A stretch of 64,000 nt of DNA from JASHUC01 sp963849095 (GCA_963849095.1 CAWKGA010000009.1:62001-126000), one strand, 5' to 3'. Numbered from the stretch's first letter, positions 45,257-54,059 are shown. The notes: a model not told the origin generated them from the sequence alone. Numbers and translations: made by a program.

Positions 45257-45351
45257 GTCCGCGCGGCGCGGCGCCCCGCCTTTGGCAAGCCGCAACGATC
45301 CCGCCAAGCTGGAGCTGGACAAACGGAGGGCGCGCGCCTCAAGATTGACCC

Positions 45352-46437
45352 ATGAAACCGACCCAGAATCTTTACCGCGCCGGCCAGAGCATCTGGCTCG
45401 ACAACATCACTCGCGACCTGCTGACGAGCGGCACGCTCGCTCGATACATCGCGGAGCTGTCGGTCACCGGGCTCACCTCCAACCCCACGATCTTTGATCA
45501 CGCGATCAAGAACGGCGCGGCCTACGACGCGGCGATCCGCGAGCGCGCGCGGACCGGGCTCTCCGGCGATAAGCTGTTCTTCGAGCTCGCGCTGGACGAC
45601 ATCACCCGGGCGGCCGATCTCTTTCGTCCCGTACACGAGCGCACGGACGGGGTGGACGGCTGGGTCTCGCTCGAGGTCTCGCCGACCCTCGCTCGGGATG
45701 CCGTCACGACGCTCGCCGAGGCGAAGGACCTGCATGCCCGCGCGCGCCGTCCCAACCTCTTCATCAAGATTCCGGGAACGGCGGAAGGGCTGCCTGCGAT
45801 CGAGGAGGCGATCTTCGCCGGCATTCCGATCAACGTGACGCTCCTGTTCTCCCGCGAGCAGTATCTCGCAGCGGCCGAGGCCTACCTGCGAGGAGTCGAG
45901 CGCCGCATCGCCGCCGGACTGAATCCGAGCGTCACCTCCGTGGCCTCCCTGTTCGTCAGCCGCTGGGACGTTGCCGCGGCAGGCCGCACGCCGGCGCGGC
46001 TCACCAACACGCTCGGCATCGCCGTCGCGCACAGCGCTTACCGGGCTTATTCGGACCTGCTCGCCTCCTCGCGCTGGAGATGCGCGTTCAACGCGGGCGC
46101 GCGGCCGCAGCGGCTGCTCTTCGCGAGCACCGGCACCAAGGACCCGAAGGCCTCCGACATCCTGTACGTGAAGGGGCTCGTCGCACCGCTCACGGTCAAT
46201 ACGATGCCGGAAGGAACGCTCAAGGCCTTCGCCGATCATGGGGAAGTCGGCGCGGCGCTCGCCGCCGACGGGGGGAATTGCGAAGCGGTGCTCGCCGAAT
46301 TCCAGCAGGCCGGCGTGAATCTCGTGCAGCTCGCCGCGCAGCTTCAAGCGGACGGTGCCACCTCGTTCGTGAGCTCCTGGAACGACCTGCTGAGTGTCAT
46401 CGCGAGCAAGAGCGCTTCACTCCAGAAAGCGGGCTGA
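45352..46437 (+). CDS. tal: Transaldolase
   Basis: The 361-residue product matches the longer bacterial transaldolase type: QSIWLDNITRDLLTSGTLAR, TGLTSNPTIFDHAI, GWVSLEVSPTLARD, the Schiff-base lysine in NLFIKIPGTAEGLPAI, GIPINVTLLFSREQY, and LFASTGTKDPKASD with YVKGLVAPLTVNTMPEGTL. It interconverts sedoheptulose 7-phosphate plus glyceraldehyde 3-phosphate with erythrose 4-phosphate plus fructose 6-phosphate. In many bacteria this type is beside zwf, gnd or pgi; here no other pentose phosphate gene is in the window. It lies 95 nt after the SDR gene. Confidence 0.93.
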   Translation: MKPTQNLYRAGQSIWLDNITRDLLTSGTLARYIAELSVTGLTSNPTIFDHAIKNGAAYDAAIRERARTGLSGDKLFFELALDDITRAADLFRPVHERTDGVDGWVSLEVSPTLARDAVTTLAEAKDLHARARRPNLFIKIPGTAEGLPAIEEAIFAGIPINVTLLFSREQYLAAAEAYLRGVERRIAAGLNPSVTSVASLFVSRWDVAAAGRTPARLTNTLGIAVAHSAYRAYSDLLASSRWRCAFNAGARPQRLLFASTGTKDPKASDILYVKGLVAPLTVNTMPEGTLKAFADHGEVGAALAADGGNCEAVLAEFQQAGVNLVQLAAQLQADGATSFVSSWNDLLSVIASKSASLQKAG

Positions 46438-46450
46438 CGTCACACGCAGG

Positions 46451-46987
46451 CTACAAACGCCCGCGGCGCGATTCTGCTCTCCACGGATTCACACGCGGTA
46501 TCCAGCGTCTCACGTTGGCGCGGAAGCTCTCGTACTCTGCTCCAAACGTTTGCAGCAGCACCGGCTCCTCGTAGCGGACGACGAACATGTGGCAGGCAAG
46601 CCAGATCAGGGCAGCGTAGAAGATGAGACGCCAGTCGCTCAGCAAGACCGCTTGACCGAGAATGACGGCGGCCACGGCCAGGTACATTGGATTGCGCACG
46701 TAACGGTAGGCCCCGGTGACGACGAGGTGGCGGGTCGGTGCGATCGGCGCGGGCGTGCCCAGCCCCTGCAACGCAAAACGCCCGAATGAGTCCACGAGCT
46801 CGAGCGCGCCGGCAGCGATCAATACTGCTCCGGCGACGCGAGTCAGCTCCAGGCCAAGGAACGGCGGCCGAGGATTCCAGCGCGTGATCCACCACGGCAC
46901 GAGGCCTGCGAGAACGCCGGGCGCGGCCACGAGGTAAAGAGCAGAGCCCCAGGCGGAACGCGTTCTTCGCACGCTATCTTCTGACAT
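46451..46987 (-). CDS. Isoprenylcysteine carboxyl methyltransferase-like membrane protein
   Basis: The 178-residue product is an integral membrane protein with about five hydrophobic segments and the ICMT/PEMT-type signature GAYRYVRNPMYLAV followed by a C-terminal YEEPVLLQTFGAEYESFRANV. Members methylate lipids, quinone-like or protein thiol substrates with SAM; the bacterial substrate is usually unknown. The start at 46987 gives MSEDSVRRTRSAW before the first membrane segment. It is convergent with tal (13 nt between stops) and divergent from a soluble methyltransferase gene. Confidence 0.85.
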   Translation of the reverse strand: MSEDSVRRTRSAWGSALYLVAAPGVLAGLVPWWITRWNPRPPFLGLELTRVAGAVLIAAGALELVDSFGRFALQGLGTPAPIAPTRHLVVTGAYRYVRNPMYLAVAAVILGQAVLLSDWRLIFYAALIWLACHMFVVRYEEPVLLQTFGAEYESFRANVRRWIPRVNPWRAESRRGRL

Positions 46988-47093
46988 CAGTCGCGACGAT
47001 ATAGCATGGGACGGTGAGCAAGATAGATTGTGGCCCATGTCATGGCACTCCGGTTGGTCGATGGGCGCACCAGAGCAGGGAAAGGAGAACGCC

Positions 47094-47951
47094 ATGCATG
47101 ATGAGCAAACGGCGGCCGCGGACAGCACGGCGGTGCGGGTCGCTCTGTGGCGGGCCATGCACGTGCAGGTCGATCCGCCGCCGCACGTGCTCCGAGACGA
47201 GATCGGTCTGCGGCTCGCCGGCCCGGACGACGCCTGGCGCAGCCGTCCGGACATGGATCCGCGGGGCACCAGTGGCTACCGAGCGGCCATCGTCGCCCGC
47301 GCCCGCTTCATCGAGGACCTGGTCATCGAGCAGGCCGGACACGGCGTCGCTCAGTACGTCATTCTCGGCGCCGGCCTGGACACCTTCGCCCAGCGCAGGC
47401 CGGAGTTCGCCTCGCGCCTTCGGGTATTCGAGGTCGACCGGCCCGGCGCTCAGGCCTGGAAACGGCAGCGACTGGTCGAGCTCGGCTTCGGCTTACCGGA
47501 GTGGTTACGGCTGGTGCCGGTCGACTTCGAGGCAGGCGGATCCTGGCGGGAGCAGCTGGCGGCCGCCGGCTTCGACGCCAGCCAGCCGGCGATCGTGTCC
47601 TCCACGGGCGTCTCGATGTACCTCAGCCGGGACGCAATCGCGGCCACCTTGCGCCAGATCGCGGCGCTCCGGCGAGGCTCCACACTGGCCATGACGTTCA
47701 TCCTGCCGCCGGAGCTCCTCGATCCCGGGGAGCGCCCGAAGCACGAGGCCGTCTACCGATCCGCACGAGCGGCCGGGACGCCGTTCGTGAGCTTCTTCAG
47801 CCCGCCGGAGATGCTGGCACTCGCCCGCGAAGCTGGTTTCAGAGAGGCCGAGCACATATCCACGGCCGATCTCACCCAGCGCTACTTCACCGGCCGAGCC
47901 GACGGCCTTCGGCCCGCGAGCGGAGAGGCGTTCCTGGTAGCCGTCGCCTAG
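47094..47951 (+). CDS. LCM-type class I SAM-dependent methyltransferase
   Basis: The 285-residue product belongs to the leucine carboxyl methyltransferase-like family that is abundant in actinobacteria. Motifs are RARFIEDLVIEQAGHGVAQY, the SAM site VILGAGLDTFAQR, FEVDRPGAQAWKRQRL (acidic loop), LVPVDFEAG and VSSTGVSMYLSRDAI. The family methylates carboxyl or hydroxyl groups of small molecules; the substrate is not known here. AAAGGAG lies about 7 nt before the ATG at 47094, which decides between several in-frame ATGs. The gene is divergent from the ICMT-like gene. Confidence 0.88.
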   Translation: MHDEQTAAADSTAVRVALWRAMHVQVDPPPHVLRDEIGLRLAGPDDAWRSRPDMDPRGTSGYRAAIVARARFIEDLVIEQAGHGVAQYVILGAGLDTFAQRRPEFASRLRVFEVDRPGAQAWKRQRLVELGFGLPEWLRLVPVDFEAGGSWREQLAAAGFDASQPAIVSSTGVSMYLSRDAIAATLRQIAALRRGSTLAMTFILPPELLDPGERPKHEAVYRSARAAGTPFVSFFSPPEMLALAREAGFREAEHISTADLTQRYFTGRADGLRPASGEAFLVAVA

Positions 47952-48015
47952 CGATGCGCAAAATGCGGGCGCCGGATGCGTTGCGAGGTGCTGGCCCTCG
48001 CAGGCTGCCCCATTC

Positions 48016-48516
48016 CTAGCCCTTCGTCGCGCAATCCCAGTGCTCGTCCGCCTTGCCGTCCTTCATCCTCCACATGTCGAACCACGTCGTGGTGTAAGTC
48101 TTGGACGGGTCCTTGGGATCCTTCAGCACCCGCGGAGTGGCGACGATGACCATGTCCCCGTCCGCGACCACCGCAACTACCTTCGTCCTCACGAGGTGCT
48201 CGGTGATCGGCGTCGGCTTGCGCTTGAGCACCGCCGTGAAGAAATGCACGACCGGCGCGAGGCCGGACTGGACCAAGGGATTGTGCTGCAGATATCTCGC
48301 TGTCAGGTACTTATCGGCCAGCTCCCAGTGATTGTCTTCCAGCAGATCCTTCATGATGTGATAGACGGCCTGCTTGTTGGCGTTCAGCACCGGATCGGAG
48401 CTCGTAAACAGCGCATCGGCATTCGGAGCTCCGACCACGGGCTCCTGCGCGCGCGCGGCGTGCGGCAAAGCCAACGATGCCATCACCATCAAGCCAGCAA
48501 ACACGAGCGATCTCAT
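48016..48516 (-). CDS. Exported SnoaL/NTF2-like protein
   Basis: The 166-residue product has a signal peptide (MRSLVFAGLMVMASLALPHAARA) and a SnoaL-like cone fold with YHIMKDLLEDNHWELADKYL, RYLQHNPLVQSGLAPVVHFF, and the C-terminal TWFDMWRMKDGKADEHWD. This is the pattern of predicted SnoaL-like polyketide-cyclase/aldol-condensation proteins (COG4922). The function is unknown. Start at 48516 gives a normal signal peptide; an ATG at 48555 would extend it by 13 polar residues. It lies 89 nt after the start region of the next minus-strand gene's stop at 48606. Confidence 0.82.
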   Translation of the reverse strand: MRSLVFAGLMVMASLALPHAARAQEPVVGAPNADALFTSSDPVLNANKQAVYHIMKDLLEDNHWELADKYLTARYLQHNPLVQSGLAPVVHFFTAVLKRKPTPITEHLVRTKVVAVVADGDMVIVATPRVLKDPKDPSKTYTTTWFDMWRMKDGKADEHWDCATKG

Positions 48517-48605
48517 ACCTCGTCCCCCCTTGGATGGATGTAATTCTTGCCCCACTCGTTGCCTCGAGCCCGCCCCGCTTCCCGTCCGGGAGCGCGTTGC
48601 TGGCC

Positions 48606-49217
48606 TCAGTAACCGACCGTGAAGCGCTTGCGGATGTGGCGCGGCTTCTCCAGCTCATCGAGGATCGCGACCGCGAGATCCTCCTGACTGATGCGGCTGT
48701 CGCCCTTCTCGTCCTTCAGCACCTGGTCGGTGCCGATGCGGAATTTCCCGGTCCGCTCGCCCGGGACGAGCATGATCGACGGCGACACGAAGGTCCAGTC
48801 GAGTGCCTTCTCCTCGCGCACACGCTTCAGCGCCTCCGCGGCGGGCAGCGCTTCCACTTTGATCTCCGCGGGAAATCCCGGGGTGTCCACGAGCCGCACG
48901 CCGGGTGAGGCCTCGAGGCTCGCGGCGCCGCCGACGAGCAGCACTCGCTTGACGCCCGCCGCCTTGGCGGCTGAGAACGCCTTCAGCACGTCGTTGTCGC
49001 GGTAGCGCACGCTCACGACGATGGCGTCATGGCCGCGCACGGTATCCGCGAGCTTCTTCTCGTCGGCGAGATCGGCCTGCTTCGGCGTCAGGCCCTGGCG
49101 CGCCTTGAGATTCTCGATGTGGCGCGCGATGCCCGTGACCTGATGGCCGCGCGAGAGCGCTTCGTTGACGATCTTGGTGCCGACGTTGCCCGTGGCGCCG
49201 ATCAGTGCGATTCTCAT
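48606..49217 (-). CDS. NAD(P)-binding Rossmann protein, NmrA/YwnB-like
   Basis: The 203-residue product starts with the dinucleotide loop IALIGATGNVGTKIVNEAL, continues with VSVRYRD and RVLLVGGAASLEASPG, and has FVSPSIMLVPGERTGKFRIG near the C terminus. This is the pattern of the small NAD(P)H-binding proteins (COG2910) related to flavin or biliverdin reductases. The exact activity is not known. The neighbouring SnoaL-like gene is downstream on the same strand with a 90-nt gap. It is divergent from the Nudix gene with 143 nt between starts. Confidence 0.86.
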   Translation of the reverse strand: MRIALIGATGNVGTKIVNEALSRGHQVTGIARHIENLKARQGLTPKQADLADEKKLADTVRGHDAIVVSVRYRDNDVLKAFSAAKAAGVKRVLLVGGAASLEASPGVRLVDTPGFPAEIKVEALPAAEALKRVREEKALDWTFVSPSIMLVPGERTGKFRIGTDQVLKDEKGDSRISQEDLAVAILDELEKPRHIRKRFTVGY

Positions 49218-49360
49218 AGGTGGTCTCCGGATTCTCCTCGTCTGCGCGCAAGCTCACCTCAACTCGGCGCGCGGCGCAAGGGGCATCGGGGGCCGGGGAG
49301 CCGTATCGGGCGCCGGAACTCGCCCGATCGTGTCGCGGGCGGAACGATCGGGAGAGAGCA

Positions 49361-50002
49361 ATGGCCCGGAGAAGAAAGCTGACCGCCTCGATCGTCGGGG
49401 CGACGGTGGAATATCAGGGGTTCCTGTCCATCCGGCGCTACGAGATCGAAGAGGACCGGCACGCCGGAGGCCGACAGCGCGTGATGCGCCTCATCATGGA
49501 GCGCGGTCACTCCGTCGCAGTCCTCGCCTACGATCCACTGCAAGATCAGGTCGTCCTGGTGAACGAGCTCCGTCCGGGAATTCTGGCGGCTGGCGGACCC
49601 CCGTTCTCGGACGCGCTGATCGCCGGCGGAATCGGTCCGGGCGAAAGCGCTCTCGAGGCGGCAATACGTGAGACGCGGGAGGAGGCCGGCCTTGAGCTGC
49701 GAGGGCCCACCGTCATCCACGAGCGCGCGTACGTGAGTCCGGGGGGTACTTCGGAAGGCATCACGATCGTCTACGGATCGGTGACGGCTCCGTCCGCGGG
49801 TGAGGCCCACGGCAACGACCACGAGCAGGAGAATATCCGCACGACGATCCTGACCTCGCGGCGGCTCATGAATCGAATTCGTGGCGGCGAGATCAGTGAC
49901 CTGAAGACGATCGTCGCAGGGTACTGGCTCATGGCGAATCGCGCCCGCCTGCGCCGCGAACAGCCCTCTCGAGCCGAGCCCGGCATCGCTTCCGGGCCTT
50001 GA
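49361..50002 (+). CDS. Nudix hydrolase of the ADP-ribose pyrophosphatase type
   Basis: The 213-residue product has the complete Nudix box GGIGPGESALEAAIRETREEAGL, split here as GGIGPGESALEA and AIRETREEAGLEL (GX5EX7REUXEEXGU). A beta-sheet lead-in RRYEIEEDRHAG and a GHSVAVLAYDPLQDQVVLV strand precede it, followed by YVSPGGTSEGITIVYG. This arrangement matches the NudF/NudK group that hydrolyses ADP-ribose or nucleotide sugars. GGGAGAG lies about 6 nt before the ATG at 49361. The gene is alone on the plus strand, divergent from the NAD(P)-binding gene and convergent with the DUF6644-like pair. Confidence 0.9.
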   Translation: MARRRKLTASIVGATVEYQGFLSIRRYEIEEDRHAGGRQRVMRLIMERGHSVAVLAYDPLQDQVVLVNELRPGILAAGGPPFSDALIAGGIGPGESALEAAIRETREEAGLELRGPTVIHERAYVSPGGTSEGITIVYGSVTAPSAGEAHGNDHEQENIRTTILTSRRLMNRIRGGEISDLKTIVAGYWLMANRARLRREQPSRAEPGIASGP

Positions 50003-50043
50003 GCCTAAGCTAACCCGCCGAGGAGCGGCGCGGGCCGTCACCG

Positions 50044-50538
50044 TCAGTTGGTGGCGAACCCTATCCAGCGGCCGAGGCTGACCACCGTCACCCAGATCGC
50101 GAGCGACAGCGCGCCTGCGATTCTCGCGCCCGTGGGCGTCATCCCGTCACGATCCCACAGGGCGATGCGGCGGTAGCTTCCGAGGTGAAACACCGCCATG
50201 TTGATTCCCGCGAGAAGCAACATGACCATCTTCACCTCGAACTCCCAGTTGTGGGCGTATTTCATCGCCGAGGAGCTGAAGAGCAGGCTCCCGGTAATGA
50301 CGGCGGAGACGAATGCCCCCCACGTCCAGGGTAGCGTCTCCCTCATGAGCTCGCTCACGGGGCGTTTGCGTCCCACAACATTGATGAGCCTGAAGTCGAC
50401 GATCATGATCGTGCCGACGACGAGCGCGATCGAGAGGACGTGCACCGACTCGATGGTCGGGAAGAGCCAGGTGTTCTCCCGCACCGCTGTGGCGATCGGG
50501 TTCGCCTCTATCGAGGTCAGTAGGTCGTTCAGTTGCAT
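50044..50538 (-). CDS. DUF6644-like integral membrane protein, copy 2
   Basis: The 164-residue product has four predicted membrane helices, with HVLSIALVVGTIMIVDFRL, TWGAFVSAVITGSLLFS, VKMVMLLLAGINMAVFHL and a last helix ending in SLGRWIGFATN. It is clearly homologous to the protein coded just upstream (50551-51036): both have HxLxIAxVxxxxxxxDFRLxxV and end with GRWI. Function is unknown; the pattern of conserved His and Arg in membrane segments suggests possible haem or quinone binding, which is inference. It begins 12 nt after its paralogue. Confidence 0.8.
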   Translation of the reverse strand: MQLNDLLTSIEANPIATAVRENTWLFPTIESVHVLSIALVVGTIMIVDFRLINVVGRKRPVSELMRETLPWTWGAFVSAVITGSLLFSSSAMKYAHNWEFEVKMVMLLLAGINMAVFHLGSYRRIALWDRDGMTPTGARIAGALSLAIWVTVVSLGRWIGFATN

Positions 50539-50550
50539 GTTTCGCGTGCC

Positions 50551-51036
50551 TCAGCCGTGCGCCACGTACGCGATCCAGCGACCGCACATGACGATGCCCA
50601 CCCAGAGCGCGAGCGAGACGACCGCCGTGATGCGGGCGATCATCCGGCGATGCTCCCAGAACCCCCCGCCGCGGCGCACGAGGACCTGGAATCCGAAGGT
50701 GAGCACGAGCACGCACGCGAGAAGCGACATCTTCAGGTAGAACACATTGTTCAACAGGTCGCGGCCCGGCTCCGCGATGATGAGGAGCGAGCCGGAGCAG
50801 AGGAGCACCACGACGGCGCTCCAGACCCAGGGCAAGAACCGGTGGGCCACGTCCGGAAGCGCCTGGCCGCGGGCGGTCACGCCGAGCAGCCGGAAATCGA
50901 GCATCACCACCGAGGCCATGACGGTCGCGATGGCGAGGATATGCACGGTCTGCACCACGGGTATGATCCAGTAGACGTTCTGGATCACCATGCTGACCGA
51001 TGTATTCGACAGCCATTCACAGAAGGCTTGGATCAT
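50551..51036 (-). CDS. DUF6644-like integral membrane protein, copy 1
   Basis: The 161-residue product has four predicted helices: IQNVYWIIPVVQTVHILAIA, VWSAVVVLLCSGSLLII, MSLLACVLVLTFGFQVLV and a last helix with CGRWIAYVAHG. It shares the HxLxIA..DFRLLGV and LPWxW motifs with the following gene, so the pair arose by tandem duplication. No function is known. It is divergent from the membrane-anchored winged-helix regulator, with 282 nt between the two starts. Confidence 0.8.
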   Translation of the reverse strand: MIQAFCEWLSNTSVSMVIQNVYWIIPVVQTVHILAIATVMASVVMLDFRLLGVTARGQALPDVAHRFLPWVWSAVVVLLCSGSLLIIAEPGRDLLNNVFYLKMSLLACVLVLTFGFQVLVRRGGGFWEHRRMIARITAVVSLALWVGIVMCGRWIAYVAHG

Positions 51037-51263
51037 CGACGGCCTCCGAAGCGTTCCGAATCGGGTTTTCCAATTGTCATATCAACTCCATTGCCAAATC
51101 AACGCTTTAGCTCCAGGCAGAAAACGTCACCGGAGAAGCGCCCCCCTCCCGATGGCGGCGACCGTCAAGTATGCGGCAACTCGCGGGCAATGTGTGCCGC
51201 AGCGGTTCTCATCGTCCGCCCCGGCCCGCTGTTTGTCGCGTAAATTACTGTTCTGGATGGCGT

Positions 51264-51296
51264 TATTTAACGTTAACAGGTCGTGCTAAGATCGGG
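51264..51296 (+). promoter_or_regulatory. AT-rich promoter region of the membrane-anchored regulator
   Basis: A TTAACGTTAA palindrome is followed by a TAAGAT -10-like hexamer about 25 nt before the ATG at 51319. The rest of the 282-nt gap between the divergent genes shows no other clear signal. The palindrome might be an operator; this is inference. Confidence 0.35.
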
Positions 51297-51318
51297 GTCT
51301 GCTCACCCCATTCCTGCC

Positions 51319-52596
51319 ATGCTCGACATTAACCAATTACACGCTCACGCCGAGCGCATCCGCGCGAGCGGCGTGCTGGGCCGTTCCCGCCTCATCCGTC
51401 GCCTGTTCGACTTTCTCGTCGACTGCTCGCTCACCGGCCGTGCGCCGAAGGAGATCGAGGTCGGCATCGACGTGTTCGGCAAGGATGCGCGGTTCGACGT
51501 GTCACAAGATGCGATGGTGCGAGTATACATTCACAAGCTCCGCCGAAAGCTCGAAGAATTCTATGCCGGCCCGGGCCGCAACGAGCCCGAGCGGCTGCTC
51601 ATCCAGAAAGGCGCATACCGGTTCGTCATCGAGCCGGCCGAGGTAGCAGAGGCTGTCGAGCCACCGCCGGCTGGCGGTCGGGGCAGCTGGGTGCGGGCGG
51701 TGCTCGTCGCCTCGCTGTTGATCAATGTGCTTGCGCTGCTGACCTTCGGGTACGCGCGGTGGCGTGCCGCTCCTGACGAGCTGAGCGCGCTGCGCACGTC
51801 CCCCGTCTGGTCGCGGATTCTCAATGACGATCGCACCATCTTCGTCGTGCTCGGCGACTACTACATCTTCGGCGAGACGGACCCGTCGATGCAGGTGAAG
51901 CGTCTGATTCGGGAGCCCTCCATCAACTCCCCGGCGGATCTCGATCAGTATCTGATGCAGCATCCCGAGCTCGGCAGCCACTACCTCGACCTGCAGCTCA
52001 ATTACCTGCCGACGGCCGCTGCATACGCGCTGCGGGACGTGATGCCGCTGCTCGCGCCCGCGCACAAGCGTATCCGGGTCGCAATGGCTTCGGAGTTGAG
52101 CCCCGCAGTGCTGACTTCGGCAAACGTCGTGTACATCGGATATCTGAACGGGATGGGCATGCTGCACGACCTGGTGTTCGCCGGGTCCCGCTTCTCCGAG
52201 GGCAAAACGTACGACGAGCTCGTCGACCACGTGACCGGCCAGCACTACGTCAGCGAGGCCGCGGTGCCGCGGGGTGAGGAGAAGTACCACGACTATGGCT
52301 ATTTCGCGACGTTCTCCGGCCCGAGCGGCAATCAGATCGTCGTCATCTCCGGAACGCAGGACGTTGCGTTGATGCACACGGCGGAAGCCGTCACGCAACC
52401 CCAGACGCTCGCGGCGCTCTCATCGAGTGCGCACGACTTACAGTCGTTCGAGGCGCTGTACGATGTGTACGGGATGGACCGCATGAATCTCGGCGGGAAA
52501 CTCCTGCTCACCTCGAAGCTCAACACCTCGCGGATCTGGACGGGTGAGCCTCGGGACTCCGTGGCGGCCGTGACGGACGGCAAGCCCATCCCATGA
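51319..52596 (+). CDS. Membrane-anchored winged-helix transcription regulator (ToxR-like topology) of unknown signal
   Basis: The 425-residue product has an N-terminal DNA-binding domain (about residues 18-105) with SRLIRRLFDFLVDCSLTGRA, IEVGIDVFGKDARFDVSQDA, VRVYIHKLRRKLEEFYAG and LLIQKGAYRFVIE, matching the winged-helix module found in front of TolB- or TPR-type regulators. One membrane helix (about 125-145) is followed by a periplasmic domain of about 280 residues that I do not recognise, with DDRTIFVVLGDYYIFGE and NQIVVISGTQDVALMHTAE. It should sense something in the periplasm and regulate nearby genes. It overlaps the next gene by ATGA, and the DUF6644-like pair is divergent. Confidence 0.8.
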   Translation: MLDINQLHAHAERIRASGVLGRSRLIRRLFDFLVDCSLTGRAPKEIEVGIDVFGKDARFDVSQDAMVRVYIHKLRRKLEEFYAGPGRNEPERLLIQKGAYRFVIEPAEVAEAVEPPPAGGRGSWVRAVLVASLLINVLALLTFGYARWRAAPDELSALRTSPVWSRILNDDRTIFVVLGDYYIFGETDPSMQVKRLIREPSINSPADLDQYLMQHPELGSHYLDLQLNYLPTAAAYALRDVMPLLAPAHKRIRVAMASELSPAVLTSANVVYIGYLNGMGMLHDLVFAGSRFSEGKTYDELVDHVTGQHYVSEAAVPRGEEKYHDYGYFATFSGPSGNQIVVISGTQDVALMHTAEAVTQPQTLAALSSSAHDLQSFEALYDVYGMDRMNLGGKLLLTSKLNTSRIWTGEPRDSVAAVTDGKPIP

Positions 52597-53405
52597 GCTC
52601 GATCCCTCCCGCGCACGACGCGGCGCCCGAAGGGGCGCGCCCGCGCAAGCGGCGCTATCCGGTGCAGGTGAGACGCGTGCAGCGGCTCACACCGCGAATG
52701 GTTCGCGTGACGTTCGCCGGTGAAGAGCTCGTCTCGTTCGGGCGGCCGGGTCCGGCTTCTCATATCAAGCTGATCTTTTCCGCGGATGCACCGGGGGCGG
52801 GGGAGTCCGCAGAGGTCGCTGGGCGCCCGACCATGCGAACCTACACGCCCCGCCGCTTCGACGCGGATGCGCGCGAGATCGATGTCGACTTCGTCATCCA
52901 CGGCGAGGGTCCCGCCTCGGCGTGGGCGGAGCAGGCGGCCGTCGGCCAGAGGCTCACCATCGCGGGCCCCGGGCGCAGCTATGCGGTGGACTCCGCTGCC
53001 GACTGGTACGTCCTCGCAGGTGACGACACGGCGATCCCAGCGATTGGCACCATCCTCGAAAGCCTGCCCTCGTCCGTGAAGGCCCTCGTCCTGCTGGAGG
53101 TGGCCGACGGCGCCGAAGAGCATGCTGCTCAGGTGAGGAGCGCGAACACCGAGATCCGCTGGCTGCAGCGCGGGCCGGACGCCAGGAACGCCGGCCGCGA
53201 GCTCGAAGCGGCCGTGCGCCGCATCGAGCTGCCGGCGGGACGGGGGAGGATCTATGTCGCGTGCGAGTCGGATGCGATGCGCCGCATCCGCCGCCATCTG
53301 CTGCTCGAGCGTGAGTTCCCCCGCGACCATCTCGTGACGCGCGGCTACTGGCGGCTTGGTGAGACGGACCATCCCGATCGCGACTACGGTGAAGACATCG
53401 AGTAA
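52593..53405 (+). CDS. Siderophore-interacting protein (ViuB/YqjH-like FAD-dependent ferric reductase)
   Basis: The 270-residue product has the FAD-binding barrel with VRRVQRLTPRMVRVTFAGEE, SHIKLIF and the flavin motif RTYTPRRFDADAREIDVDFV, then the NAD(P)-type lobe with WYVLAGDDTAIPAIGTILES and a C-terminal YVACESDAMRRIRRHLL plus RGYWRLGE. This family releases iron from ferric siderophores in the cytoplasm. Its start codon overlaps the stop of the membrane regulator gene (ATGA), so the regulator and the reductase are made together, pointing to iron or redox control. No siderophore transport genes are in the window. Confidence 0.9.
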   Translation: MSSIPPAHDAAPEGARPRKRRYPVQVRRVQRLTPRMVRVTFAGEELVSFGRPGPASHIKLIFSADAPGAGESAEVAGRPTMRTYTPRRFDADAREIDVDFVIHGEGPASAWAEQAAVGQRLTIAGPGRSYAVDSAADWYVLAGDDTAIPAIGTILESLPSSVKALVLLEVADGAEEHAAQVRSANTEIRWLQRGPDARNAGRELEAAVRRIELPAGRGRIYVACESDAMRRIRRHLLLEREFPRDHLVTRGYWRLGETDHPDRDYGEDIE

Positions 53406-53481
53406 CCCGCTCGCCGAGCGGATCGCGGCGTTCGACTGGCCGGGCGCCGACCAGGCGCTCGACCTGGCGCACCCGGCGACG

Positions 53482-54045
53482 TTACGACCCGCCGGCCTTC
53501 GGTCCCACCGGTAGAACCGGCACTCCGAACTTGCCTTGGAGCTGCCGCAGCTTCGCGAGATCCACCGACCCGACCAGGTTGACGATCGTGAGCTTCCGCG
53601 GCTGCGCGGCGATGATGACGAGCCCCTCGATTCTCTTGTCATGCTGAAGCATGTAGACGTCCACGTCCTGGTCCTGCTGCGAGCTGTGCACGGAGACCAG
53701 CTTCATCCACCCGGGGCCGGCGAGCTGCTGGCGAACACGCTGCACGTCGCTCGCAGAGTACGCGTTGTCCGTCGCGAACTGGAAGCTGCGCACGTAGATG
53801 CCCTTGAGCCCGTTCACCGCCGCCTGGACGTTCTCACCGTCTTTGTCGTTGCCTATGTATTGAGCCGCGAGCTGCAGAAGAGCCGGGTTCAAGCTGATGT
53901 TCACCGAGTTGGTCGCCTTCCGCGCAAGCGCATCGAAGCTCGGAAGATCGATCTGTCCCGCCTGCGCAAGCGATGCAACGGGCATCGCAAGTGGAAGCGC
54001 CACGGCAAGAAAACGCAATCCAGAACTGACCCATGACTGTCGCAT
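53482..54045 (-). CDS. DUF4252 exported protein
   Basis: The 187-residue product has a signal peptide (RFLAVALPLAMPVASLAQAG) and a soluble domain with SVNISLNPALLQLAAQYI, GLKGIYVRSFQF, and LVIIAAQPRKLTIVNLVGSVD, the pattern of DUF4252. Such genes often follow an ECF sigma factor and its anti-sigma partner, as here. GAGGAG lies 6 nt before the ATG at 54045; an ATG at 54063 would overlap the anti-sigma stop as ATGA. Function is unknown; a periplasmic role in the stress response controlled by the sigma factor is likely. Confidence 0.85.
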   Translation of the reverse strand: MRQSWVSSGLRFLAVALPLAMPVASLAQAGQIDLPSFDALARKATNSVNISLNPALLQLAAQYIGNDKDGENVQAAVNGLKGIYVRSFQFATDNAYSASDVQRVRQQLAGPGWMKLVSVHSSQQDQDVDVYMLQHDKRIEGLVIIAAQPRKLTIVNLVGSVDLAKLRQLQGKFGVPVLPVGPKAGGS

Positions 54046-54059
54046 GCTCTTCTCCTCGC

